From contig NZ_WWCS01000001.1 of NCBI RefSeq assembly GCF_009857535.1, positions 434,001-498,000 on the forward strand: a stretch of DNA of 64,000 bases. Direction: 5' to 3'. The translations under genes were made by a program, and so were the position numbers. This document shows, piece after piece, positions 8,744 to 16,381 of the stretch. This stretch comes from Duganella margarita (GTDB lineage: Bacteria; Pseudomonadota; Gammaproteobacteria; Burkholderiales; Burkholderiaceae_D). The notes under the pieces are model-generated. The model was not told the origin of the DNA. It saw only the letters and a program-made list of their open reading frames with translations, and did not search any database. How positions within the stretch are numbered: the first letter of the stretch is position 1; every line of letters begins with the position of its first letter.

Positions 8744-10771
8744 ATGAAAAAATATCTGCTTAGCACGTTGATGCTGGCGCTGCTGGCCTCGGCCGGCGTA
8801 CAGGCACAACAAAAAACCTCGGGCGTCGACCTCGCCAACATCGATCCATCGGTGCGGCCGCAGGATAACTTCTTCCTCAACCTGAACGGCAAGTGGCTGG
8901 CCAAGACCGAGATCCCGGCCGACAAGTCGAGCTGGGGTTCGTTCGAAAAGCTGGACGATGATACCAAGCCGCAGCTGCGCGCGCTGATCGAAGCGGCCGC
9001 CGCTACGCCGGACAAGCAGGCCGGCACCGAAGCCCAGCGCATCGGCGATTTCTTCGCCAGCTACATGGACGAAGCCAAGCTGGAGCAGCTGCGCCTGGCG
9101 CCGCTGAAGGCCGACTTCGACCGCGTGGCCGCACTGAGCGACAAGAAGCAGATCCCGGCGCTGATCGCTCACTTCAACCGCAACGGCTACACCGCGCCAT
9201 ACGGCTTCGGCATCCATCAGGACAACAAGGATTCCACCAAGTACGTGGCCGACCTGGGCCAAGACGGCCTGAGCCTGCCGGACCGCGATTACTACCTGAA
9301 AAAATCGGACAAGAAACTGGCCGACACGCTGGTCAAGTATGAACAGCACGTGGCCAAGATGCTGACGCTGGCCGGCAACCCCAACGGCGCGGCCGACGCC
9401 AAGGCCATCGTGGCGCTGGAAACCGAGATCGCCAAGCTGCAGTGGACCAAGGTCGAGCTGCGCGATCCGGTCAAGGCCTACAACAAGGTGCCGCTGGATA
9501 AGCTGTCCAAGCTGGCGCCGGGTTACGACTGGACCACCTGGCTGAACGACACCGGCATCGGCGGCAAGGTCGATTACGTCATCGTCAGCCAGCCGAGCTT
9601 CATCACCGGCTTCAACAAGCTGCTGAACAAGACGCCATTGAGCACCTGGAAAACCTATTTCCAGTGGCAGGTGCTGCACGCCAACGCGCCGTACCTGGCC
9701 AAGGATTTCGCGCTGGAGAATTTCGCCTTCTACGGCAAGGTGCTGAGCGGTATCGATGAGCAGCAGCCGCGCTGGAAACGCGGCGTCAACGCCACCGACG
9801 GCGCGCTCGGCGAGGCGCTCGGCAAGATGTACGTCGAGCAGCACTTCCCGGCCGAGCGCAAGGCGCGCATGGAACAGCTGGTGAAGAACCTGCTGGCCGC
9901 GTTCAAGGAAAGCATCAACACGCTGGACTGGATGAGCCCCGAGACCAAGCTGCAGGCGCAGGCCAAGCTGGCCAAGTTCACCACCAAGATCGGCTATCCG
10001 AACAAGTGGCGCGACTATTCCAAGCTGACGGTGGTCAAGGACGACCTGGCCGGCAACGTGCGCCGTTCACATGTGTTTGAGTACGACAAGGAAGTGGCCA
10101 AGCTGGGCAAGCCGATCGACCGCGACGAGTGGGGCATGACGCCGCAAACCGTCAACGCGTACTACAACCCGGAGCTGAACGAGATCGTGTTCCCGGCCGT
10201 GATCCTGCAGCCGCCATTCTTTGATGCGGACGCCGACGACGCGGTCAACTACGGCGCCATCGGCGCGGTGATCGGCCACGAGATCAGCCACGGCTTCGAC
10301 GACCAGGGGGCACAGTACGACGGCGATGGCAATCTGCGCGACTGGTGGACCAAGGCCGACCACAAGAACTTCGCCGCCAAGACCAGGATGCTGGTCAAGC
10401 AGTACAACGGCTTCAGTCCGGTAAAGGGCTACTTCGTCAACGGCGAATTGACCTTGGGTGAAAACATCGCCGACAACAGCGGCGCCGCCATTGCCTACAA
10501 GGCTTACCTGATTTCGCTGGGCGGCAAACCGGCGCCGGTGATCGACGGCCTGACCGGCGAGCAGCGCTTCTACATGGGCTTCGGCCAGGTGTGGCGCAGC
10601 AAGATCCGCGACGCGCAGCAAATCGTCTATCTGAAAACCGATCCGCACTCGCCGGATCAGTTCCGCGCCAATGGCACGGTGCGCAACCAGCCGGGCTTCT
10701 ACGAAGCCTTTGGCGTCAAGCCGGGCGACAAGATGTACCTGGCGCCCAAGGATCGCGTCATCATGTGGTGA
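8744..10771 (+). CDS. M13 family zinc metallopeptidase, paralogue 2
   Basis: The start chosen is the ATG at 8744 (MKKYLLSTLMLAL), because GGGAGAG lies about 10 bases upstream and the chain then opens with a signal peptide (to GVQAQQ). The ATG at 8720 would add eight non-signal residues. The product is 675 aa with the M13 N-domain (NIDPSVRPQDNFFLNLNGKW), HEISH zinc motif (His512, His516), GENIADNSG and terminal RVIMW. It is co-linear with its neighbours over the whole length and clearly a tandem duplicate. Terminators before it and a weak hairpin after it suggest it can be expressed separately from paralogue 1. Confidence 0.95.
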   Translation: MKKYLLSTLMLALLASAGVQAQQKTSGVDLANIDPSVRPQDNFFLNLNGKWLAKTEIPADKSSWGSFEKLDDDTKPQLRALIEAAAATPDKQAGTEAQRIGDFFASYMDEAKLEQLRLAPLKADFDRVAALSDKKQIPALIAHFNRNGYTAPYGFGIHQDNKDSTKYVADLGQDGLSLPDRDYYLKKSDKKLADTLVKYEQHVAKMLTLAGNPNGAADAKAIVALETEIAKLQWTKVELRDPVKAYNKVPLDKLSKLAPGYDWTTWLNDTGIGGKVDYVIVSQPSFITGFNKLLNKTPLSTWKTYFQWQVLHANAPYLAKDFALENFAFYGKVLSGIDEQQPRWKRGVNATDGALGEALGKMYVEQHFPAERKARMEQLVKNLLAAFKESINTLDWMSPETKLQAQAKLAKFTTKIGYPNKWRDYSKLTVVKDDLAGNVRRSHVFEYDKEVAKLGKPIDRDEWGMTPQTVNAYYNPELNEIVFPAVILQPPFFDADADDAVNYGAIGAVIGHEISHGFDDQGAQYDGDGNLRDWWTKADHKNFAAKTRMLVKQYNGFSPVKGYFVNGELTLGENIADNSGAAIAYKAYLISLGGKPAPVIDGLTGEQRFYMGFGQVWRSKIRDAQQIVYLKTDPHSPDQFRANGTVRNQPGFYEAFGVKPGDKMYLAPKDRVIMW

Positions 10772-10805
10772 TGTGATATAAACGCAGCGTAGCAAGTGGT
10801 ACTGC

Positions 10806-10833
10806 GCCCATGTGAGCAATGGGCCTTTCATTT
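10806..10833 (+). terminator. weak hairpin between M13 paralogues 2 and 3
   Basis: GCCCAT (10806-10811) pairs with ATGGGC (10819-10824), followed by a mixed CTTTCATTT. The U-run is poor, so this may be a partial terminator or an intra-operon processing hairpin. Confidence 0.4.
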
Positions 10834-10852
10834 AAATCTAGAAGGAAAACTC

Positions 10853-12916
10853 GTGAAACGTCATCTCGTAAGTGCATTGATGCTGAGCCTGATCGCAGGC
10901 CTGGCAGGCGCCGCGGACACTGCCAAAAGCACTGCTCCGGTCAGCGCTAAAGAAAGCAAGAAACCCGTCTCCGGCATCGCCACCGAATACATCGATCCGG
11001 CCGTGCGCGTGCAGGACGACCTGTTCACGCACATGAACGGCAAGTGGCTGGCGACGACCGAAATCCCGGCCGACAAATCGAGCTGGGGCAGCTTTGCCAA
11101 ACTGAACGATGACATCCAGCCGCAGCTGCGCGCGATTATCGAAGGCGCCGCCGGCAACAAGGCGGGCGGTGCGGAAGCGCAACGCATCGGCGACTTCTAC
11201 GCCAGCTTCATGGATGAAGCCAAGCTGGAACAACTGGGCCTGAAACCGCTGAACGCGGAACTGGCCAAGGTCGTGGCACTGAGCGACAAGAAACAGGTGC
11301 CGGCGCTGATCGCCCACTTCAACCAGATCGGCGTGAGCGCGCCGTACGGCTACAGCATCCACCAGGACAACAAGGATTCGACCAAATACGTGGCCGACAT
11401 CTCGCAGGACGGCCTGGGCCTGCCGGACCGCGACTACTACCTTAAAGCCGACGACAAGAAACTGGCCGACATCCTGGCCAAGTACGAACTGCACGTGGGT
11501 AAAATGCTGACGCTGGCGGGCGACGCCCATGGCGCCACCACCGCCCACGCCATCGTCGAGTTTGAAAAACAGCTGGCGCAACTGCAATGGACCAAGGTCG
11601 AGCTGCGCGACCCGATCAAGGCCTACAACAAGGTCGACATCGCCAAGCTGAGCGAGGTCGCTCCGGGCTACGACTGGAACGCCTACCTGACCGACGCCGG
11701 CGTTGCCGGCAAGGTCAGCTACGTGATCGTCAGCCAGCCGAGCTACCTGAAAGGCATGACCGCGCTGCTGGACAGCACGCCGCTGGACACGCTGAAGGCC
11801 TACTTCCAATGGCATCTGCTGCGTTCCAACGCGGCTTACCTGAACAAAGCCTTCGTCGACGAAAGCTTCTCCTTCTACGGCACCGTGCTGAGCGGCGTGA
11901 CCGAGCAGCGTCCACGCTGGAAACGCGGCGTGTCCGTGACCCAGAGTGCGCTGGGCGAAGCGGTCGGCAAACTGTACGTGGATCAGTATTTCCCGGCCGA
12001 GCGCAAGGCGCGCATGGAAGAGCTGGTGAAGAACCTGCTGGCGACCTACAAGACCAGCATCGACAAGCTGGACTGGATGACCCCGGCCACCAAGAAGCAG
12101 GCGCAAGCCAAGCTGGCCAAGTTCACCTACAAGATCGGCTACCCGAACAAATGGCGCGACTACAGCGCGCTGACGATCAGCAAGGATGACCTGGTGGGCA
12201 ACGTGCTGCGCTCGCGTCAGTTCGACTACAACAAGGAACTGAACAAGCTGGGCAAACCGATCGACCGCGACGAGTGGGGCATGACGCCGCAGACCGTCAA
12301 CGCCTACTACAACCCGGAGATGAATGAAATCGTGTTCCCGGCAGCGATCCTGCAGGCGCCGTTCTTCAACGCCGACGCGGATGACGCGGTCAACTACGGC
12401 GCCATCGGCGGCGTGATCGGCCACGAAATCAGCCACGGCTTCGACGACCAGGGCGCCCAGTACGACGGTGACGGCAACCTGCGCGACTGGTGGACCGCCG
12501 CCGACCACAAGGCGTTCGCCGCCAAGACCAAGATGCTGGTCGACCAGTACGACCAGTTCAGCCCGCTGCCTGGCTACCACGTCAACGGCCAGCTGACCCT
12601 GGGCGAGAACATCGCCGACAACAGCGGCGTGGCGATCGCCTACAAGGCTTACAAGCTGTCGCTGCACGGCAAGAAGCCGCCAGTCATCGACGGCCTGACC
12701 GGCGACCAGCGCTTCTACATGGGCTTTGCGCAGGTATGGCGCCTGAAGATGCGTGAAGCGGCGCAGATCCAGCAGATCAAGACCGATCCGCACTCGCCAG
12801 GCCAGTTCCGCGCCAACGGCCCGATGCGCAACCAGCCGGGCTTCTACGACGCCTTCGGCGTCAAGCCAGGCGACAAGATGTACCTGGCGCCAAAAGACCG
12901 CGTGATCATGTGGTAA
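10853..12916 (+). CDS. M13 family zinc metallopeptidase, paralogue 3
   Basis: The start chosen is GTG at 10853 (VKRHLVSALMLSLIAGLAGA), with AAGGAAA seven bases upstream. The ATG at 10796 would add 19 residues that spoil the signal peptide and would span the hairpin at 10806. The product is 687 aa. It has an extra Lys/Ser/Thr-rich spacer after the signal peptide (STAPVSAKESKKPVSG) that paralogues 1 and 2 lack. The HEISH motif (His524, His528), GENIADNSG and terminal RVIMW are intact. All three paralogues keep the catalytic residues, so none looks like a pseudogene. Confidence 0.95.
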   Translation: MKRHLVSALMLSLIAGLAGAADTAKSTAPVSAKESKKPVSGIATEYIDPAVRVQDDLFTHMNGKWLATTEIPADKSSWGSFAKLNDDIQPQLRAIIEGAAGNKAGGAEAQRIGDFYASFMDEAKLEQLGLKPLNAELAKVVALSDKKQVPALIAHFNQIGVSAPYGYSIHQDNKDSTKYVADISQDGLGLPDRDYYLKADDKKLADILAKYELHVGKMLTLAGDAHGATTAHAIVEFEKQLAQLQWTKVELRDPIKAYNKVDIAKLSEVAPGYDWNAYLTDAGVAGKVSYVIVSQPSYLKGMTALLDSTPLDTLKAYFQWHLLRSNAAYLNKAFVDESFSFYGTVLSGVTEQRPRWKRGVSVTQSALGEAVGKLYVDQYFPAERKARMEELVKNLLATYKTSIDKLDWMTPATKKQAQAKLAKFTYKIGYPNKWRDYSALTISKDDLVGNVLRSRQFDYNKELNKLGKPIDRDEWGMTPQTVNAYYNPEMNEIVFPAAILQAPFFNADADDAVNYGAIGGVIGHEISHGFDDQGAQYDGDGNLRDWWTAADHKAFAAKTKMLVDQYDQFSPLPGYHVNGQLTLGENIADNSGVAIAYKAYKLSLHGKKPPVIDGLTGDQRFYMGFAQVWRLKMREAAQIQQIKTDPHSPGQFRANGPMRNQPGFYDAFGVKPGDKMYLAPKDRVIMW

Positions 12917-12929
12917 TGAGGTAAATAAG

Positions 12930-12953
12930 GGCCGCAGCGATGCGGCCTTTTTT
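12930..12953 (+). terminator. Rho-independent terminator after M13 paralogue 3
   Basis: Stem GGCCGCA 12930-12936 / TGCGGCC 12941-12947, 4-nt loop, followed by six T. It closes the TBDR-M13 locus. Confidence 0.9.
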
Positions 12954-13000
12954 CATTTCAGAGTAAACTAGCGGCTTCCGATGTTAAGAAGCTGATTGCC

Positions 13001-13558
13001 ATGCGCCTGCGTTACACCCTTCCTCTTGTCCTGCCGCTGCTACTGAGTGCCTGCGGCGATTCCTTTACGCCGGTGGATGTTTACATGGCCCAGACGCCGG
13101 AGTGCAAGGACTGGCAGGACGGCTCGCGCTTCGAGCTGCCGCGCGGGATCAGCGTGTCGACCACGCCGCCGGTGACGCTGCCCGATGGCGGCGCCGAGTT
13201 CACCTTCGTCTATCTGGTGCCGCGCGGCGAGCGCGCGCTGTTCCTGACCCGCGACTTCAACGTCACCCAGCCCAAGGGGCCGGTGCTGGCCAAGGCCAAA
13301 CTGGTGACCTTTTACCAGCGCACCACCAACTCCGCGCCGGAAATCGTCGAGGCGATCCCCAAGGTGCCGGATATGCTGATCGCCGGCGCCACTGGCGAGG
13401 AAACCATCTGGCGCGTGCGCCTGCGCGTGACCGAGAAGCTGCCGGAACGTTTCGACGTGGTGCCGCCGGCGTTCGAGATCGCGCTGCATAAGTATCCTAT
13501 GCGCACCTTCACCTACCGCTACTTCCCGGAGCGCAAAGCCTACGGCTTGTGCCGCTAA
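13001..13558 (+). CDS. hypothetical lipoprotein
   Basis: This 185-aa protein has a short signal peptide and a lipobox LLSAC with Cys18 (followed by GDS), so it should be lipid-anchored. The mature part is rich in beta-strand-like segments (GAEFTFVYLVPRGERALFLTRDF, ETIWRVRLRVTEKL) and has two further cysteines (Cys35 and one near the C-terminus, GLCR) that could form a disulfide. I recognise no family. It stands alone between the terminator at 12953 and the bidirectional terminator at 13561. Confidence 0.75.
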   Translation: MRLRYTLPLVLPLLLSACGDSFTPVDVYMAQTPECKDWQDGSRFELPRGISVSTTPPVTLPDGGAEFTFVYLVPRGERALFLTRDFNVTQPKGPVLAKAKLVTFYQRTTNSAPEIVEAIPKVPDMLIAGATGEETIWRVRLRVTEKLPERFDVVPPAFEIALHKYPMRTFTYRYFPERKAYGLCR

Positions 13559-13560
13559 TA

Positions 13561-13584
13561 AAAAAACCGGCCGTCAAGGCCGGT
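13561..13584. terminator. bidirectional Rho-independent terminator
   Basis: Stem ACCGGCC 13566-13572 / GGCCGGT 13578-13584, loop GTCAA. On the minus strand it is followed by seven T, so it serves the cytochrome c gene well. On the plus strand the U-run is poor. It sits between two convergent genes. Confidence 0.8.
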
Positions 13585-13608
13585 TGTTGGTTGGCGCGCT
13601 GACGCCGT

Positions 13609-14199
13609 TTATTTTGCCGGCGCCGGGGCCGCTGGTTCAGTTGCCGGCGCCGCTGGTGCGGATGCTGCTGCTGCGGCGGCGGCCGGTGCGGCCGGCACTT
13701 CTGGTTCCTTGAACTTGGCGCCGCCATGGTTGGCCATGTAAACCACCGCGCGCGCCACTTCCACGTCGTCCAGATCAGGATTGCCACCTTTGGCCGGCAT
13801 CGCGCGCAAGCCTTCCAGCGCGTGCTTGAGGACGGTGTCGTAACCCTGGGCGATGCGCGCGCTCCAAGCGCCGCTGTCGCCGAACTTCGGCGCCCCGGCA
13901 ACGCCGGCGCCGTGGCAGGCCGCGCAGGTGGCAGTGTAGACCGCCTCGCCGGACTGCAGCACTTTCGGGCCGCTGGCGTCTTTCAGCGTGTAGCCCTCGT
14001 TGGCCACCGGCGCAATGCGCGCGGCCACTTCTTCCGGCGCCTGGCTGTTGGAGCCGGCGCCGGTGAGCTTGGTGGTGGTGACATATTGGACCAGCAGAAT
14101 GATGCCGATGATCGTGACCGCGAAGAAGCCGACCACAGCGCCAACCAGCTGTTTCGGGGTACGGATGAGGGATTCGTGTTCGTTGTGTGCGTCGCTCAT
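13609..14199 (-). CDS. membrane-anchored class I (c5-like) cytochrome c
   Basis: The 196-aa protein has an N-terminal cytoplasmic stretch, one membrane helix (about residues 18-40, VGAVVGFFAVTIIGIILLVQYV) and a periplasmic monoheme domain. CAACH spans Cys92-His96, with a likely Met134 axial ligand in LRAMPAKGG. The last 35 residues are an Ala/Pro-rich tail. Such cytochromes shuttle electrons between the bc1 complex or dehydrogenases and terminal oxidases. Betaproteobacteria often encode one or more near oxidase genes, but none lies here. The start has plausible upstream spacing and no competing ATG. Confidence 0.9.
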   Translation of the reverse strand: MSDAHNEHESLIRTPKQLVGAVVGFFAVTIIGIILLVQYVTTTKLTGAGSNSQAPEEVAARIAPVANEGYTLKDASGPKVLQSGEAVYTATCAACHGAGVAGAPKFGDSGAWSARIAQGYDTVLKHALEGLRAMPAKGGNPDLDDVEVARAVVYMANHGGAKFKEPEVPAAPAAAAAAASAPAAPATEPAAPAPAK

Positions 14200-14399
14200 G
14201 ATTTCCTTAAGAGACTAATTTCAGCCGGGGTGGCGCGAGAGTGAATCAGCGGCTACCTTGTAAAAAACTTCACCAAACGGCTGATTATAGACACAAGAAT
14301 GCCGCGAAGGAAACGCAAACATAAGCAAAAGAACATTGCCCCATGGACGGCTGCCAATAAAAACGGTATCCTACGGCACGCGTTCGCGTATCCCTCGTC

Positions 14400-14475
14400 G
14401 CGGCTGTAGCTCAGTGGATAGAGTATTGGCCTCCGAAGCCAAGGGTCGCTGGTTCGATTCCAGCCAGCCGCACCA
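14400..14475 (+). tRNA. tRNA-Arg (anticodon CCG), CCA encoded
   Basis: A full cloverleaf can be drawn. The acceptor is GCGGCTG 14400-14406 with CAGCCGC 14465-14471, discriminator A14472 and genomic CCA 14473-14475. The anticodon stem TTGGC/GCCAA holds loop CTCCGAA, giving anticodon CCG for CGG codons. The T-arm is GCTGG/CCAGC (14448-14464) with loop TTCGATT. No duplicated 3' end or integrase gene follows, so nothing suggests an element integrated here. Confidence 0.97.
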
Positions 14476-14776
14476 AGTTTTCCCAGTAAAATCAATTGCT
14501 TAGCAGTCACATGGCGATGCGCTGTCGTTTCCGCCAACGCTAGGCTTGGCACAATCGCTGCGCCAATTTGTTTCATTCGCCGATAGTTGTATTGTGCCAC
14601 CGCAGCAATTGCCTTTGCGGTGATGCCCGCACAACCCAGCCGAGCGCTCTTTTTGCCAACGTTTTACTGCCTATTTAGGACGAAAATCTTTCGTTGGTTT
14701 TTGATGTGCATCAAAAATCCGTCCAATTGATTTGCACTCCCGTCGCTATATCAACCACACGCTTGGCGTCCTCGCG
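14476..14776. other. intergenic region upstream of the GH30 operon
   Basis: These 300 bases hold no recognisable gene. They are visibly more AT-rich than the surroundings near 14640-14760 and contain two inverted repeats: ACGAAA/TTTCGT (14680-14694) and a perfect FNR-type box (14701-14714, listed separately). TATATC at 14747-14752 could be a -10 of an additional promoter. Confidence 0.5.
14701..14714. promoter_or_regulatory. perfect FNR/Anr-type box
   Basis: TTGAT-GTGC-ATCAA matches the FNR consensus TTGATnnnnATCAA exactly and sits in a longer 8-4-8 palindrome (14698-14717). It is about 105 bp upstream of the predicted GH30 start of transcription. That is far for direct activation, so it may serve a second upstream start. 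Match by eye only. Confidence 0.5.
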
Positions 14777-14806
14777 TTGACATCAAAGATTTTCCGGTGC
14801 TATAGT
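14777..14806 (+). promoter_or_regulatory. sigma70-type promoter of the GH30-TBDR operon
   Basis: TTGACA (14777-14782), 18-bp spacer, TATAGT (14801-14806). The -35 matches the consensus in full and the -10 at five of six positions. The start of transcription should fall near 14813, leaving an 86-nt leader before the ATG at 14899. Confidence 0.75.
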
Positions 14807-14818
14807 TTCGTCAATAAG

Positions 14819-14832
14819 TGGAAACGATTCCA
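14819..14832. promoter_or_regulatory. LacI/CcpA-type operator
   Basis: TGGAAACGATTCCA is a palindrome with the central CG typical of LacI-family operators. It lies a few bases downstream of the predicted transcription start, where binding would block the promoter. No lacI-type gene is adjacent. The two LacI genes in this window are about 41-47 kb away. Confidence 0.6.
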
Positions 14833-14898
14833 TTTATTTCATAAATAAACAAACGGAGACGGGCGGACGACGATCTGCCTGCGCGAGGAGACACATTC

Positions 14899-16359
14899 AT
14901 GACTGCAAGCCCCGCTTTGCCGGGCGATGGACAACTGCGCCCATCGTCTTTGAAATCCCTCTTTAAAATCATGCTGTTAGGCGCGCTCGGTGCAGCGTTG
15001 CACGGGTCCGCGCAGGCGCAAACCGTGCAGGCCTGGATCACCACCGGCGACCAGACCCAGCTGCTGGCGCGCGGCGCCGACAGCCGTTTCCACGGCGGCG
15101 CCACTGCCGCTACCATCATTGAAGTCGACCCCAGGCAGCGCTTTCAGGAAATGGTCGGTTTCGGCGCCGCCATCACCGATGCGTCGGCCTGGCTGATCCA
15201 GAACAAGCTGAACCCGCAGCAGCGCGCCGACCTGCTCAACGAACTGTTCGGCCGGTCGCCGGGTGCTAATTTCAGCTTCACGCGGCTGACCATCGGCGCT
15301 TCTGATTTTTCCCGCAGCCATTACAGCTTTGACGATATGCCGCCGGGCCAGACCGATCCGACCCTGCAGCATTTTTCCATCGCCCCCAACCGCGCCGATG
15401 TGCTGCCGGTCACCAAGGCGGCGCTGGCCATCAATCCCAGGCTGCGCGTGATGGCCTCGCCATGGAGCGCGCCGGGCTGGATGAAGTCGACCGACAGCCT
15501 GATCCAGGGCACGCTGAAGCCGGAAGCCTTCGCGCCGTTCGCCGGCTATCTGTCGCGCTACATCAGCGCCTACGAAAAGGAAGGCGTGCCGATCTTCGCG
15601 CTGACCTTGCAGAACGAGCCGCACTTCGAGCCCAAGGATTATCCCGGCATGCGCGTCGATCCGGCCAAGCGCGCGGCTTTCATCGGCGGCTATCTCGGCC
15701 CGCTGCTGGCCAAGGACCATCCGCACACCAAAATCCTCGACTGGGACCACAACTGGGACGAGCCGTGGTCGCCGGCCGAGGTGCTGAAAGATCCGGTCGC
15801 CAACAAGTACGTGGCCGGCGTCGCCTGGCACTGCTATGGCGGCGACGTGCGCGTGCAGTCGGCACTGCACGACCGCTGGCCGGACAAGGAAACCTATTTC
15901 ACCGAATGCTCGGGCGGCAAGTGGGCGCCGGTATGGTCGGACAATTTGCAGCACTTCGCCCGCACGCTGGTGATCGGCGCCACGCGCGGCTGGGCCAGGG
16001 GCGTGCTGCTGTGGAACCTTGCGCTGGATGAAAACGATGGCCCGTACCTGGGCGGCTGCAAGGAATGCCGCGGCGTGGTCACCATCGACAGCCGCGACGG
16101 CAAGATCACCCGCAACGAAGAGTATTACGCGCTGGCCCACGCCAGCCGCTTCGTGCGCCAGGGCGCGCGCCGCATCGCGTCCACCAGCGGCTACGACCAG
16201 CTCGACACGGTCGCCTTCCGCAACGCCGACGATGGTTCGCTGGCGCTGCTGGTGGTGAATTCGGCCAGGGCGCCACGCCAGTTCGCGGTGCGCATCGGCC
16301 AGCGCAGTTTCGATTACACCTTGCCGGCTGCCAGTGTGGCCACCTTCACCTGGAAATAA
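14899..16359 (+). CDS. glycoside hydrolase family 30 (glucosylceramidase/beta-1,6-glucanase-like)
   Basis: This 486-aa secreted enzyme follows GAGGAGA. A long n-region leads to the signal-peptide core (FKIMLLGALGAALHGSAQAQ). The GH30 catalytic barrel shows the acid/base Glu240 in LQNEPHFE and the nucleophile Glu336 in FTECSGG, with the conserved QEMVGFGAAITDASAW opening. The C-terminal beta domain (residues about 420-486) is the usual GH30 side structure. GH30 enzymes of this type cut beta-linked glucosides such as glucosylceramide or beta-1,6-glucan. The TBDR 22 bp downstream would import the products, so the pair is a small polysaccharide-use unit. The exact substrate is uncertain. Confidence 0.92.
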   Translation: MTASPALPGDGQLRPSSLKSLFKIMLLGALGAALHGSAQAQTVQAWITTGDQTQLLARGADSRFHGGATAATIIEVDPRQRFQEMVGFGAAITDASAWLIQNKLNPQQRADLLNELFGRSPGANFSFTRLTIGASDFSRSHYSFDDMPPGQTDPTLQHFSIAPNRADVLPVTKAALAINPRLRVMASPWSAPGWMKSTDSLIQGTLKPEAFAPFAGYLSRYISAYEKEGVPIFALTLQNEPHFEPKDYPGMRVDPAKRAAFIGGYLGPLLAKDHPHTKILDWDHNWDEPWSPAEVLKDPVANKYVAGVAWHCYGGDVRVQSALHDRWPDKETYFTECSGGKWAPVWSDNLQHFARTLVIGATRGWARGVLLWNLALDENDGPYLGGCKECRGVVTIDSRDGKITRNEEYYALAHASRFVRQGARRIASTSGYDQLDTVAFRNADDGSLALLVVNSARAPRQFAVRIGQRSFDYTLPAASVATFTWK

Positions 16360-16381
16360 AACGATAAAAGGGAGACGAAAA

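Noticed and set aside
4361..9844. 1827-codon open frame on the minus strand
   Set aside because: It is antisense to the TBDR and two M13 genes, which have clear domains. Low stop frequency in this frame follows from high GC and codon bias. The translation (HLAERLAERAVGG-like, His/Val/Gln-rich) shows no domain.
14253..14600. 115-codon minus-strand frame with LGAAGWNRTSDPWLRRPILYP-like text
   Set aside because: It is the antisense of tRNA-Arg(CCG). This translated tRNA complement is a well-known false gene in many genomes.
14400..14900. tRNA-Arg considered as integration site of a mobile element
   Set aside because: No integrase, no repeated tRNA 3' end and no change of gene style downstream were seen.
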